27,107 nucleotides of DNA from JACKCB01 sp964452775 (GTDB lineage: Bacteria > Chloroflexota > Anaerolineae > Promineifilales > Promineifilaceae), in the NCBI GenBank assembly GCA_964452775.1, contig CAYVQP010000058.1, positions 1-27,107 of the forward strand. Reading direction: 5' to 3'. The position numbers were made by a program, and so were the translations under genes. Every line of letters begins with the position of its first letter. Position 1 is the first letter of the stretch. Positions 1 through 7,680 of this stretch are shown here, one piece after another. The notes below the pieces were generated by a model, which saw only the letters and a list, made by a program, of their open reading frames with translations, made no database searches and had not been told where the DNA came from.

Positions 1-734
1 TCCCGCTGCTCCACCGGCGCGCCGGCCGGGTCCGGGGTAAATGCCGCCGCGCTGACCAGGATTTCGCCGGCAGCCGCCGCTGAGGCCAGCCGCGCGGCCA
101 CGTTTGGCGGGTCGCCCAGCACGGTGATGTCCGTCGCCTGCCCGTCCGCTCCCACGGAGCCAACAAACGCGACGCCCGTATGCACGCCGACGCCCACCGG
201 AATCCACGGACCTTCCGGCCCACCGTGCCCGGTCGCTTTCAGCAGATCCCGCGCCGACTCGACAGCCCTCAAGCGATGATCCGGCCCCGCGAATCCCGGC
301 ACATACATCCCAATCACCTGGTCGCCCACCAGCCGGTCTAACAGCGCGTCAGAACGGATCAGGGTCTCGGCGGCGACGGCGAAGAAGCGGCTGATCAATT
401 GGCTGTAAGCGGAGGGGGACATGCTCTCGGCCAGCCGGGTGGAGCCGCGCACGTCCGCGAAGAGCATAGTCAGCTCCAGTTCCGCCCCGCCCAGGTATCG
501 GCTGGCGTAATCCAGGCATTGCCGGCACAGCTGCGGCGACAGTCGCGACGGCCCTTTGCCCATCAGGCGCATCAGCGGCGCGCCGGCCCCGTGATAGGGC
601 GCGTTGCAGAACTTGCAGCGTGGGCCGTGCGGAAGATGTCGCCAGACGTAACGGAACTGTTTCAAAGGAAACGGCGGCGAATCGCCGGTGAGTACGCTGC
701 GCCAGAACTCTTCTGGTGTTTGACGTGTGGGCAT
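1..734 (-). CDS. Adenylate/guanylate cyclase (class III) domain protein, partial
   Basis: The reading frame starts with ATG at 734 and stays open to the left edge, so the C-terminus is missing (244 codons visible). Residues about 35-75 hold two CxxC pairs (C40/C43 and C70/C73), a probable small zinc-binding knuckle. From about residue 87 a class III nucleotide cyclase catalytic domain follows: LFADVRGST with the first metal Asp (D94), LVGDQVIGMY with the second metal Asp (D138), GVGVHTG, then TDITVLGDPPNVAARLA, which carries the Asn/Arg transition-state pair (N211/R215). The family makes cAMP or cGMP as a cytoplasmic signal; which nucleotide cannot be read here. Other domains may lie off the edge. 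It is divergent from the ROK operon across a 256-bp spacer. The cyclase-domain assignment is firm; the zinc knuckle is inferred from cysteine spacing. Confidence 0.85.
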   Translation of the reverse strand, partial: MPTRQTPEEFWRSVLTGDSPPFPLKQFRYVWRHLPHGPRCKFCNAPYHGAGAPLMRLMGKGPSRLSPQLCRQCLDYASRYLGGAELELTMLFADVRGSTRLAESMSPSAYSQLISRFFAVAAETLIRSDALLDRLVGDQVIGMYVPGFAGPDHRLRAVESARDLLKATGHGGPEGPWIPVGVGVHTGVAFVGSVGADGQATDITVLGDPPNVAARLASAAAAGEILVSAAAFTPDPAGAPVEQR

Positions 735-841
735 GGTCAGTATCCGGGAAACTTCGCCCCGAGCGGGTCGGGAACTTTCCGGATTCTAGCACGATTTTGG
801 CCTGAGTATCCCGGAAGCACGAAGTTTCTGTGATTCTGCCC
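735..841. repeat. Decayed CCGGGAA-type palindromes upstream of the cyclase gene
   Basis: Two degenerate copies of the intergenic palindrome family found throughout the window lie here. The first (about 741-785) has CCGGGAAACTT and AACTTTCCGG arms separated by a long loop. The second (about 800-830) has TATCCCGGAAG facing GAAGTTTCTG. Both have mismatches, unlike the perfect copies elsewhere, so they look like old insertions. Confidence 0.55.
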
Positions 842-870
842 TTGACAACCGCCGGCGACCCCGTTATGCT
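842..870 (+). promoter_or_regulatory. Sigma70-type promoter of the amino-sugar operon
   Basis: A perfect -35 hexamer TTGACA (842-847) is followed after exactly 17 bp by TATGCT (865-870), a 4/6 match to TATAAT. It lies about 120 bp upstream of the ROK regulator and points along the operon. The expected start of transcription, near 877, falls at the edge of the palindrome at 878-900. Confidence 0.7.
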
Positions 871-877
871 ATGTCCA

Positions 878-900
878 GTTAGTAAGTTTAATTAACTAAC
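878..900. promoter_or_regulatory. Probable ROK-family operator
   Basis: An imperfect palindrome has GTTAGT (878-883) facing ACTAAC (895-900), with further symmetric A/T positions inside. It is AT-rich in an otherwise GC-rich region and starts about 8 bp after the -10 box, so a bound protein would block transcription initiation. The TTAGT...ACTAA form resembles the operators described for XylR/NagC-type ROK repressors. The next gene downstream is a ROK repressor, so autoregulation is the simplest reading (inference). Confidence 0.6.
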
Positions 901-920
901 GAAGTCCCGGCGACTGCCAG

Positions 921-976
921 ACCCCGTAGGTCCCGTCGGACACCTACGGGGTGTGTAAAGTTAGACCTACGGGGTC
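921..976. repeat. Hairpin with ACCTACGGGGT arms plus a third half-copy
   Basis: ACCCCGTAGGT (921-931) and ACCTACGGGGT (942-952) form a hairpin with 11-bp arms and a 10-nt loop. A further ACCTACGGGGT copy follows at 965-975. It sits in the leader of the operon between the operator and the ROK start codon. The sequence is related to the CCTGCGGGGTT palindromes at 14166-14194 and 15053-15087, so it is probably another member of an intergenic repeat family and not a dedicated attenuator. Confidence 0.6.
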
Positions 977-990
977 TACCTATATCAACG

Positions 991-2133
991 ATGAAGAAAG
1001 CGACCCGCCAGCAAACCCGCAGCCACAATACGCAACTGGTCTTGCAGACTATCTATGACCAGCGCAGCGTCAGCCGGGCGGACATTTCCCGGCTGACCCG
1101 GCTGACCCGCCCCACGGTCTCCGCCATTGTGGCCGAACTGATGCAGGAGAAGCTGGTGCTGGAGACCGGCCTGGGCCCCTCCGCCGGCGGCAAGCCGCCC
1201 ATGTTGCTGAACATTGACGCCGACGCCCACCGGCTGCTCTGCGTGGACCTGGGCAGCCAGGAGTTTCGCGGGGCGCTGCTCAATCTGCACGGCGAGGTGA
1301 CCCGGCGGGCGCACTTTCCCCTCGCTGACCGGCGCGGTCCGGCGGCGCTGGAACTGGTCTATGAGCTGCTGGACGAGCTGGTCGTTGACGGGCCGTCCCC
1401 CGTTTTAGGCATCGGCGTCGGCGCGCCCGGCCTGATCAACCCCGAGGAAGGGGTGATCCACCGCGCAATCAATCTCGGCTGGGAGGAGTTGCCGCTGGGC
1501 GAGCAGTTGGAGGAGCGCTATCAGCTGCCGGCCTATGTGAGCAACGACAGCCATCTGGCGGCCCTCGGCGAATACACCTACGGCGATTGGCAGGCCGGCG
1601 ACAACCTGATCGTCATTCGCATCGGCCAGGGTATCGGCGCGGGCATCGTCATTGGCGGGCAGCTTTTTCACGGCGACGGCTTCACCGCCGGCGAAATCGG
1701 CCACGTGGTGGTCAGCGACAACGGCGAGCGCTGCCGCTGCGGCAATATGGGTTGCCTGGAGACGGTCGCCAGCACGCGGGCCATTATCTCCGCCGCCCGC
1801 GCAGCCGGCGTGGCCGGAGATTGGTCCGAACTGGTCGAGGCGGTAGCCGCCGGGGACGCGCGGGCGCGAGATATCGTCGCCGAAGCCGGCTGCTACCTGG
1901 GAGTGGTCATCGCCAACCTGATTGGCGCATACAGCATCCACCACATAATCATCAGCGGCCGGGTGGACCAGCTCGGCGACGTTTTCTTGCAGGCTGCTCA
2001 CGCGCAGGCGATGCGCCGCGCCCTGCCGGCGATGGTCTCTCAGGTCAATTTGGAATATAGCCGGCTGGGCCGGGACATCGTGCTCCTCGGCGCGTCGGCC
2101 CTGATCATGCAGCAGGAGTTGGGTATCATCTGA
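991..2133 (+). CDS. ROK-family transcriptional repressor (NagC/XylR type)
   Basis: The protein is 380 aa, normal for ROK repressors. Residues about 12-60 form a winged helix-turn-helix (ADISRLTRLTRPTVSAIVAE), followed by a ROK sugar-binding domain. The ROK zinc motif is intact: ExGH at 235-238, then CRCGNMGCLE with Cys 248, 250 and 255. The kinase phosphate-binding motif DxGGT is replaced by DLGSQ (residues 86-90), as expected for a sugar-sensing regulator without kinase activity. It is the first gene of the operon, directly behind the promoter and operator, and is likely its local repressor. GlcNAc or GlcNAc-6-phosphate is the probable inducer, judged from the downstream enzymes and not from binding residues. 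An intergenic palindrome starts 3 bp after the stop codon. Confidence 0.92.
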   Translation: MKKATRQQTRSHNTQLVLQTIYDQRSVSRADISRLTRLTRPTVSAIVAELMQEKLVLETGLGPSAGGKPPMLLNIDADAHRLLCVDLGSQEFRGALLNLHGEVTRRAHFPLADRRGPAALELVYELLDELVVDGPSPVLGIGVGAPGLINPEEGVIHRAINLGWEELPLGEQLEERYQLPAYVSNDSHLAALGEYTYGDWQAGDNLIVIRIGQGIGAGIVIGGQLFHGDGFTAGEIGHVVVSDNGERCRCGNMGCLETVASTRAIISAARAAGVAGDWSELVEAVAAGDARARDIVAEAGCYLGVVIANLIGAYSIHHIIISGRVDQLGDVFLQAAHAQAMRRALPAMVSQVNLEYSRLGRDIVLLGASALIMQQELGII

Positions 2134-2135
2134 AG

Positions 2136-2169
2136 AGAATCCCGGAAACTCAGAAGTTTCCGGGATTCT
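2136..2169. repeat. Palindrome, AGAATCCCGGAAACT type
   Basis: Perfect 15-bp arms (2136-2150 and 2155-2169) enclose a 4-nt loop, directly after the ROK repressor stop codon. It is not followed by a T-run before the gap, so it is not a canonical intrinsic terminator. It is one of many copies of the CCGGGAA palindrome family in this window. Confidence 0.8.
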
Positions 2170-2174
2170 TCGAC

Positions 2175-2274
2175 NNNNNNNNNNNNNNNNNNNNNNNNNN
2201 NNNNNNNNNNNNNNNNNNNNNNNNNNNNNNNNNNNNNNNNNNNNNNNNNNNNNNNNNNNNNNNNNNNNNNNNNN
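2175..2274. other. Assembly gap (100 N)
   Basis: One hundred Ns lie between the ROK repressor and the ROK kinase. The 11 bases GATTCTTCGAC occur on both sides of the gap, next to a palindrome copy, so the break was probably caused by repeats. The true size is unknown. Confidence 0.95.
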
Positions 2275-2299
2275 GATTCTTCGACTGAAGTAGACGAAA

Positions 2300-3253
2300 A
2301 TGTTCGTAATCGGCATAGACGTAGGCGGCACAACAATCGAGGCCCTGGCCATTGACGGCCAGTGGCAGGTGCGCGGGCGGGCCATCGGCCCGACGGCCAA
2401 GGCCACGCCGGAGCAGCTATTGGCGGCGATCATTGGCCGGGTGGAGGCTGCGCTGGAGGCCGCCGGCGGGAGTATGGGCGACGTGCTCGCGGTGGGCATG
2501 GGCGTGCCCGGCCGGGTGGACCCGCAGACGGGCGAGGTAGCCAACGCGGTCAACCTGAACCTGGAGCAGCCCTACGCCCTGGGGCCGGGGCTGGCGGAAT
2601 GGCTCGACCGGCCCGTCTACCTGGAGAACGACGCCCGCATCGCCGCCCTGGGCGCTTACCGGCTGGTGAGCCGGGAAACGCCCGTGCGCCACATGGCATA
2701 CATGAACATCGGCACCGGCATCTCCGCCGGACTGGTGCTCAACGGGGAGCTTTACCGCGGAGCCAACGGCCTGGCGGGGGAGATAGGCCACGTCATTGTT
2801 GAACCCGGCGGCCGGCTGTGCGCCTGCGGCCTACATGGTTGTCTGGAGACGGTGGCATCCGGCTCCGCAATCGATCGCCGGGCAGCCGAACTGCTCTCCG
2901 CCGAGGGCGAGGGCCGGCCGAACGCGGTCGCCCTCTACCGCCGGGCGGAGCGCGGCGACCCGGCAGCGCTGGCCCTGGTGCGCCAGGTCAGCGGCTACCT
3001 GGGCCGGGCATTGCACTGGATCATCATGGCATACGACGTAGAAAGAGTTATCATGGGCGGCGGGGTCACCCAGGCGGGCGCGGCCTTCCTGGACCCCATC
3101 CTGGAGGAGTTGAGCCGCATGCGGGCGCAATCCCCGCTGGCGGCGATGCTGCTCAGGACAGAGAAGTTTTCGTTGTTACCGGCCGGTTACAAGCCCGGCG
3201 CCTGGGGCGCGGCGCAACTGGCGCACTCGCGCGTCGCCTCACTGGCCTCCTGA
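2300..3253 (+). CDS. ROK-family sugar kinase, probable N-acetylglucosamine kinase
   Basis: At 317 aa this is a typical ROK kinase, with no DNA-binding domain. The ATP-binding motif IDVGGTT is at residues 6-12, the catalytic base lies in LENDARIAALG (D111), and the ROK signature has EIGH (161-164) followed by CACGLHGCLE (zinc ligands H164, C174, C176, C181). It phosphorylates a hexose at the 6-position in the cytoplasm. ROK kinases act on glucose, GlcNAc, ManNAc and others, so the substrate is inferred from context: the operon also encodes a NagZ-type glycosidase, NagA and a GlcN6P deaminase, which need GlcNAc-6-phosphate. The ATG at 2300 lies 25 bp after the gap and has no strong ribosome binding site. 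A glucokinase role cannot be excluded. Confidence 0.88.
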   Translation: MFVIGIDVGGTTIEALAIDGQWQVRGRAIGPTAKATPEQLLAAIIGRVEAALEAAGGSMGDVLAVGMGVPGRVDPQTGEVANAVNLNLEQPYALGPGLAEWLDRPVYLENDARIAALGAYRLVSRETPVRHMAYMNIGTGISAGLVLNGELYRGANGLAGEIGHVIVEPGGRLCACGLHGCLETVASGSAIDRRAAELLSAEGEGRPNAVALYRRAERGDPAALALVRQVSGYLGRALHWIIMAYDVERVIMGGGVTQAGAAFLDPILEELSRMRAQSPLAAMLLRTEKFSLLPAGYKPGAWGAAQLAHSRVASLAS

Positions 3254-3315
3254 GCGAACCGGCACTATTCTAATGGTTGTTTTTGTCTGACTAGACGAAT
3301 GAAGGAGAGATGAAC

Positions 3316-6197
3316 ATGCGCAAGTTTTTAGCCTTTACCCTGATTTTCATGCTGGTTCTGGTCGCCTGCGGCGGTGGAGCCGTCACCCCGGAACCGACGG
3401 AGGCCCCGGCCGAAGCTGAAGAAGCGGCTGAGGAGCCGACCGAGGAGCCGGCCGCCGAAGAAGAGGCGGAAGCTGAGGAAGAGGCGCCGGCTGAGGAAGC
3501 GGCGGCCGATTCCTTTATGGCTCGGGCCGCAGCCGGCGAGTTCACCGGCACGGAAGTGACCGTCTTCGGCAAGTGGACCGAAGGCGAGGGCGAGAACTTC
3601 GTCGCCGCTCTGGCCCCCTTTGAGGAAGCCACGGGCATTGACGTAGTCTACGAAGGCTCGTCCGAGTTCGAGACGCTGATCACCGTCCGCGTTGAAGGCG
3701 GCGATACGCCTGATATCGCCATCTTCCCGCAGCCGGCCCTGATGGCGCAGTTCGCCCGCGACGGCGTCCTGGTAGACCTGGGCGCGCAGCTGGATACCAG
3801 CGTCATCGCCGAGAACTACAGCGACGCCTGGATTGACCTGGGCACGGTGGACGACACCCTCTACGGCCTCTTCTATCGGGCCAGCACGAAGTCCATCGTC
3901 TGGTATCCGGTGGCGGCCTTCGAGGCAGCCGGCTACGAGATCCCGCAGACCTGGGATGAGATGCTGGCGCTGAGCGATACCATTGTGGAAGAGCAGGGCG
4001 TGACCCCCTGGTGCATCGGCATCGAGCACGGCGGCGTGACCGGCTGGGTAGCCACGGACTGGGTCGAGGACGTACTGCTGCGCACCGCCCCGCCGGAAAC
4101 CTATGACGCCTGGGTGGCGCACGAGATCCCCTTCAATGACCCCGCGATCATTAACGCGGCCAACATCGTGGGCGACATCTGGTTCAACCCCGAGTATGTG
4201 TACGGCGGTTCGACCGCCATCCTGAGCACCTTTGTCGGCGACGCGCAGACCCCCATGTTTGAGGACCCGCCGCAGTGCTGGTTCCACCGGCAGGCGGGCT
4301 GGATCCCCGACTTCTGGCCGGAAGGCNNNNNNNNNNNNNNNNNNNNNNNNNNNNNNNNNNNNNNNNNNNNNNNNNNNNNNNNNNNNNNNNNNNNNNNNNN
4401 NNNNNNNNNNNNNNNNNNNNNNNNNNGCAGTGCTGGTTCCACCGGCAGGCGGGCTGGATCCCCGACTTCTGGCCGGAAGGCGTGGAGCCCGGCGTGGACA
4501 GCTCGTTCTTCTATCTGCCTCCCATTGACGAGGCCTACGGCAAGCCCGTGCTCGGCGGCGGCGATGTCTACTCCGCCTTCGACGACCGGCCGGAAGTAAT
4601 GGCCCTGGCCGAGTACCTCTCCTCGCCGGAAGGCGCGGAAGTGTGGGTAAAGGCCGGCGGCTTCATCAGCCCCAACCGCAATGTCCCCGCGGACTGGTAT
4701 GGCGCTTATGTGGACCAGGCGCAGGCGCAGATTCTGGCCGACGCCACCACCCTGCGCTTTGACGCCTCCGACCTGATGCCGGCCGAAGTCGGCGCGGGCA
4801 CCTTCTGGAGCGGCATGGTGGACTGGGTCACCGGCAACGGCGAGAACACGGAAGAGGTGTTCCAGGAAATCGAAGATAGCTGGCCCATGACCGACACCGG
4901 CCTGGCAGGCAGCGGCGACGTGGCTTCCGAGGAGGAAGAGGAAGCCGCTGAGGACGCCGGCGGTTACGCCAACCTGGCCGCGGCCATGGCCGGCGACTAT
5001 GCCGGTTCGGAAGTGACCGTCTTCGGCAAGTGGACCGAGGGCGAGGGTGAGAGCTTTGAGGCGGTGCTGGCCGGCTTTGAAGAGGCCACCGGCATTGACG
5101 TAGTGTACGAAGGGGCATCGGAGTTCGAGACGCTGATCACCGTCCGCGTCGAGGGCGGCGATGCACCCGATATCGCCATCTTCCCGCAGCCGGCCCTGAT
5201 GGCCGAGTTCGTGGAAAGCGGCGACATTCTGGACTTCGGCGCGGCCACCAACGTGGACCAGCTGAACGCCGACTATAGCACGGCCTGGACCAGCCTGGCC
5301 ACTGTTGGCGAGCAGCTCTCCGCCGTGCCTTACCGGGCCAGCACCAAGTCCATCGTCTGGTACCCGGTGGCGGCCTTCGAGGCAGCCGGCTACGCCATCC
5401 CGCAGACCTGGGATGAGTTGCTGGCCCTCAGCGACCAGATCGTGGAAGAGCAGGGCGTGACCCCCTGGTGCATCGGCATCGAGCACGGCGGCGTGACCGG
5501 CTGGGTAGCCACGGACTGGGTCGAGGACGTACTGCTGCGCACCGCCCCGCCGGAAACCTATGACGCCTGGGTGGCGCACGAGATCCCCTTCAATGACCCC
5601 GCGATCATTAACGCGGCCAACATCGTGGGCGACATCTGGTTCAACCCCGAGTATGTGTACGGCGGTTCGACCGCCATCCTGAGCACCTTTGTCGGCGACG
5701 CGCAGACCCCCATGTTTGAGGACCCGCCGCAGTGCTGGTTCCACCGGCAGGCGGGCTGGATCCCCGACTTCTGGCCGGAAGGCATGGAACCCGGCGTGGA
5801 TAGCGACTTCTTCTATCTGCCGCCGATTGACCCGGCCTACGGCTACCCCGTGTTGGGCGCGGGCGACTTCGTCTCCGCCTTCTCGGACCGGCCGGAAGTG
5901 TGGGCGTTGATGGAGTACCTGGCCTCTCCGGAAGGCGTGGAAGCCTGGGTGAAGGCCGGCGGCTTCATCTCCCCGAACAAGCGCGTGCCGGCGGAATGGT
6001 ACGCCAACCCGGTTGACCTGGGGCAGGCGCAAATCCTGGCCACAGCGACCACCCTGCGCTTTGACGCTTCCGACCTGATGCCGGCTGAAGTTGGGGCCGG
6101 CACCTTCTGGACGGGCATGGTGGACTGGGTCACCGGCAACGGCGAGAACACGGAAGAGGTGTTCCAGGCTATCGAAGATAGCTGGCCGGCTCAGTAA
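3316..6197 (+). CDS. Tandem-fused (double) solute-binding lipoprotein of an AglE-like sugar ABC transporter
   Basis: A lipoprotein signal (MRKFLAFTLIFMLVLVAC, lipidated Cys18) and an acidic Glu/Ala/Pro linker lead into a first binding domain (about 70-473). A second acidic linker (about 474-510) leads into a second complete binding domain (about 511-908). Both contain EVTVFGKWTEGEGE, ATGIDVVYEG, PDIAIFPQPALMA, STKSIVWYPVAAFEAAGY and TPWCIGIEHGGVTGW, features of AglE-type alpha-glucoside binding proteins. The 100-N gap at 4327-4426 interrupts domain 1. As assembled it shifts the frame, but the 55 bases before the gap (4272-4326) equal those after it (4427-4481), and joining them gives one frame of 908 aa. 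The start at 3316 is preferred because AAGGAG lies 8-9 nt upstream; an in-frame ATG at 3310 is too close. It probably captures an amino-sugar oligosaccharide outside the membrane (substrate inferred). Confidence 0.85.
3985..4326 (+). repeat. 342-bp perfect direct repeat, copy 1
   Basis: This stretch of the first binding domain is identical base for base to 5442-5783 in the second domain, while the flanking regions of the two domains have diverged. It runs right up to the assembly gap, which the repeat very likely caused. Confidence 0.85.
4327..4426. other. Assembly gap (100 N) with 55-bp duplicated flanks
   Basis: Positions 4272-4326 before the gap and 4427-4481 after it are identical over 55 bp. 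This is what happens when two contigs sharing a 55-mer end are scaffolded without merging. The true distance is probably minus 55, so no DNA is missing and the reading frame is continuous. Confidence 0.9.
5442..5783 (+). repeat. 342-bp perfect direct repeat, copy 2
   Basis: This is the second copy of the segment at 3985-4326, within the second binding domain. It sits in continuous sequence, so this copy is not affected by the gap. Confidence 0.85.
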
Positions 6198-6204
6198 TAT
6201 TCTT

Positions 6205-6281
6205 GATTCCCGGAAACTTCTTCGTTTCCGGGAATCTAACTCACCATAGATTCCCGGAAACGAAGAAGTTTCCGGGAATCT
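6205..6281. repeat. Two perfect hairpins between binding-protein and permease genes
   Basis: Hairpin 1 (6205-6236) has 13-bp GATTCCCGGAAAC arms and loop TTCTTC. Hairpin 2 (6248-6281) has 14-bp AGATTCCCGGAAAC arms and loop GAAGAA. Positions 6249-6280 are the exact reverse complement of 6205-6236, so the pair is also a 32-bp inverted repeat. No T-run follows. The position, between the solute-binding gene and the first permease gene, matches the malE-malF REP arrangement in enterics, where hairpins protect the upstream message. Confidence 0.85.
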
Positions 6282-6300
6282 TTCTCAAGGAGGGCGGCAA

Positions 6301-7680
6301 ATGACAACTACTCCTGCGTATGACCCGGAGGAGAATGCGAACCTTTTCCGGCAATTGGGCCGGGCGGGGCTATCCATCCTGCTGGCCATCGTCATCCTCT
6401 ACGCGCTGGCAGCCAGCTTCAGCTTCATCAAGAACAAGGACGCGCCGGAAGCGTTGCTGCTGCGGGTGTACGAAACGCTGGGGCTGGAGGAGAGCGCGGC
6501 GCAGCTACAACTGCAGGGGCTAAACCCGTTTACGGGCAAGCTCGTCCTGGCCCTCATCGCCCTGACCGTGGGCGTGGCCGGCATCTGGCTGCTGTACTGG
6601 GTGGCCAACGACCTGATTGGCCGGCTGCCCTCCTTCACCCTGCGCGAGAAGCTGCGCCCAATCGTCTTTGTCGGGCCGGCGGTGCTGGTGTTGGGCGTCT
6701 TCCTGCTCTATCCGGCGGTGAACACCGGCTACCTCAGCCTGACCGAAGACATCCTCAACATTCCCGATGACCTGCCGCCGGAGCTTTTCGAGCAGGAAAA
6801 TGTGGCCGAGACGCTGACCGGCGAAGCGCGCAACGTCACCTTTGCCGGCTACATTATCAACCGGCCGAACTTCGAGATTGCCCGGGTGAGCCTGGAGAGC
6901 GGCAACGCCCTGCTGGTGGTGCGCGGCGACAAGGTGACCGCCTACGGCCTGCAGAACTACAAGTTCGCCTTCACCGACCCGGACATGCACATCGCCTTCC
7001 GCAACAATATCCTCTGGCTGGTGGTGGGCACGACATTTAGCGTCAGCATGGGGCTGCTCATCGCTACCCTGGTGGACCGCATCCGGCGCGAATCGCTGGC
7101 CAAGAGCTTCATCTTCCTGCCCCTGGCTATCTCCTTCGTAGGGGCCAGCGTCATCTGGAAGTTCGTTTACGCCTGGCAGCCGGCCGGACAGCCGCAAATC
7201 GGCATCCTCAACGCGTTCGTTACCGCGCTGGGCTTCGAGCCGGTGCCCTGGCTGATCAACGCCCCGATGAACACCTTCGCCCTGATCGCGATCATGATCT
7301 GGCTGCAAACCGGCTTTGCCATGGTGGTCCTCTCCGCCGCGCTGAAGGGGGTGCCGGGCGAGCTGCTGGAGGCGGCGCGCATTGACGGGGCCAGCGAAGT
7401 GCAAATCTTCTTTCGCGTGCTCATCCCCTACATTTGGGGGGCCATCCTCACCGTGGCGACGACCATTTTTATCGCCATCTTGAAGGTTTTTGACATCGTT
7501 TATGTGATGACCAGCGGCAAATACGATACGGAAGTGGTAGCCAACCGCATGTTTGTGGAGATGTTCACCTTCCGCAATTTCGGCCGGGCCAGCGCGCTGG
7601 CGGTGATTCTGTTAGTCGTCGTCATTCCAATCATGATCGCCAACATCCGCAACCTGCGCCGGCAAGGAGTGAATCAATGA
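6301..7680 (+). CDS. Sugar ABC transporter permease, AglF-like (MalF family)
   Basis: This 459-aa inner-membrane protein carries the permease coupling motif EAARIDGAS (about 358-366) and the AglF-like C-terminal stretch TEVVANRMFVEMF. It has an N-terminal extension of about 120 residues with two extra membrane segments (about 22-42 and 80-105), then FVGPAVLVLGVFLLYPAV. An extracytoplasmic insert of about 60 residues (about 150-215) precedes the core permease segments. This is longer than the roughly 300 aa of a minimal permease and recalls the longer MalF type. A strong ribosome binding site (AAGGAGG, 6287-6293) lies 7 nt before ATG. It pairs with the next permease through an ATGA overlap and would form the channel for the double binding protein. 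No ATPase gene is in the operon. Confidence 0.9.
   Translation: MTTTPAYDPEENANLFRQLGRAGLSILLAIVILYALAASFSFIKNKDAPEALLLRVYETLGLEESAAQLQLQGLNPFTGKLVLALIALTVGVAGIWLLYWVANDLIGRLPSFTLREKLRPIVFVGPAVLVLGVFLLYPAVNTGYLSLTEDILNIPDDLPPELFEQENVAETLTGEARNVTFAGYIINRPNFEIARVSLESGNALLVVRGDKVTAYGLQNYKFAFTDPDMHIAFRNNILWLVVGTTFSVSMGLLIATLVDRIRRESLAKSFIFLPLAISFVGASVIWKFVYAWQPAGQPQIGILNAFVTALGFEPVPWLINAPMNTFALIAIMIWLQTGFAMVVLSAALKGVPGELLEAARIDGASEVQIFFRVLIPYIWGAILTVATTIFIAILKVFDIVYVMTSGKYDTEVVANRMFVEMFTFRNFGRASALAVILLVVVIPIMIANIRNLRRQGVNQ

Noticed and set aside
4327..4599. Frameshift or premature end of the binding-protein gene
   Set aside because: The shift is explained by the 100-N gap plus a duplicated 55-bp flank; collapsing these restores the frame.
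4101..6032. 643-codon open frame on the minus strand
   Set aside because: It is antisense to the binding-protein gene and arises from high GC and third-position bias. Its translation resembles no family and repeats itself only because the plus-strand gene is duplicated.
6520..7404. 294-codon open frame antisense to the AglF-like permease
   Set aside because: It is low-complexity, His/Gln/Gly-rich translation typical of antisense frames in GC-rich genes, with no ribosome binding site.
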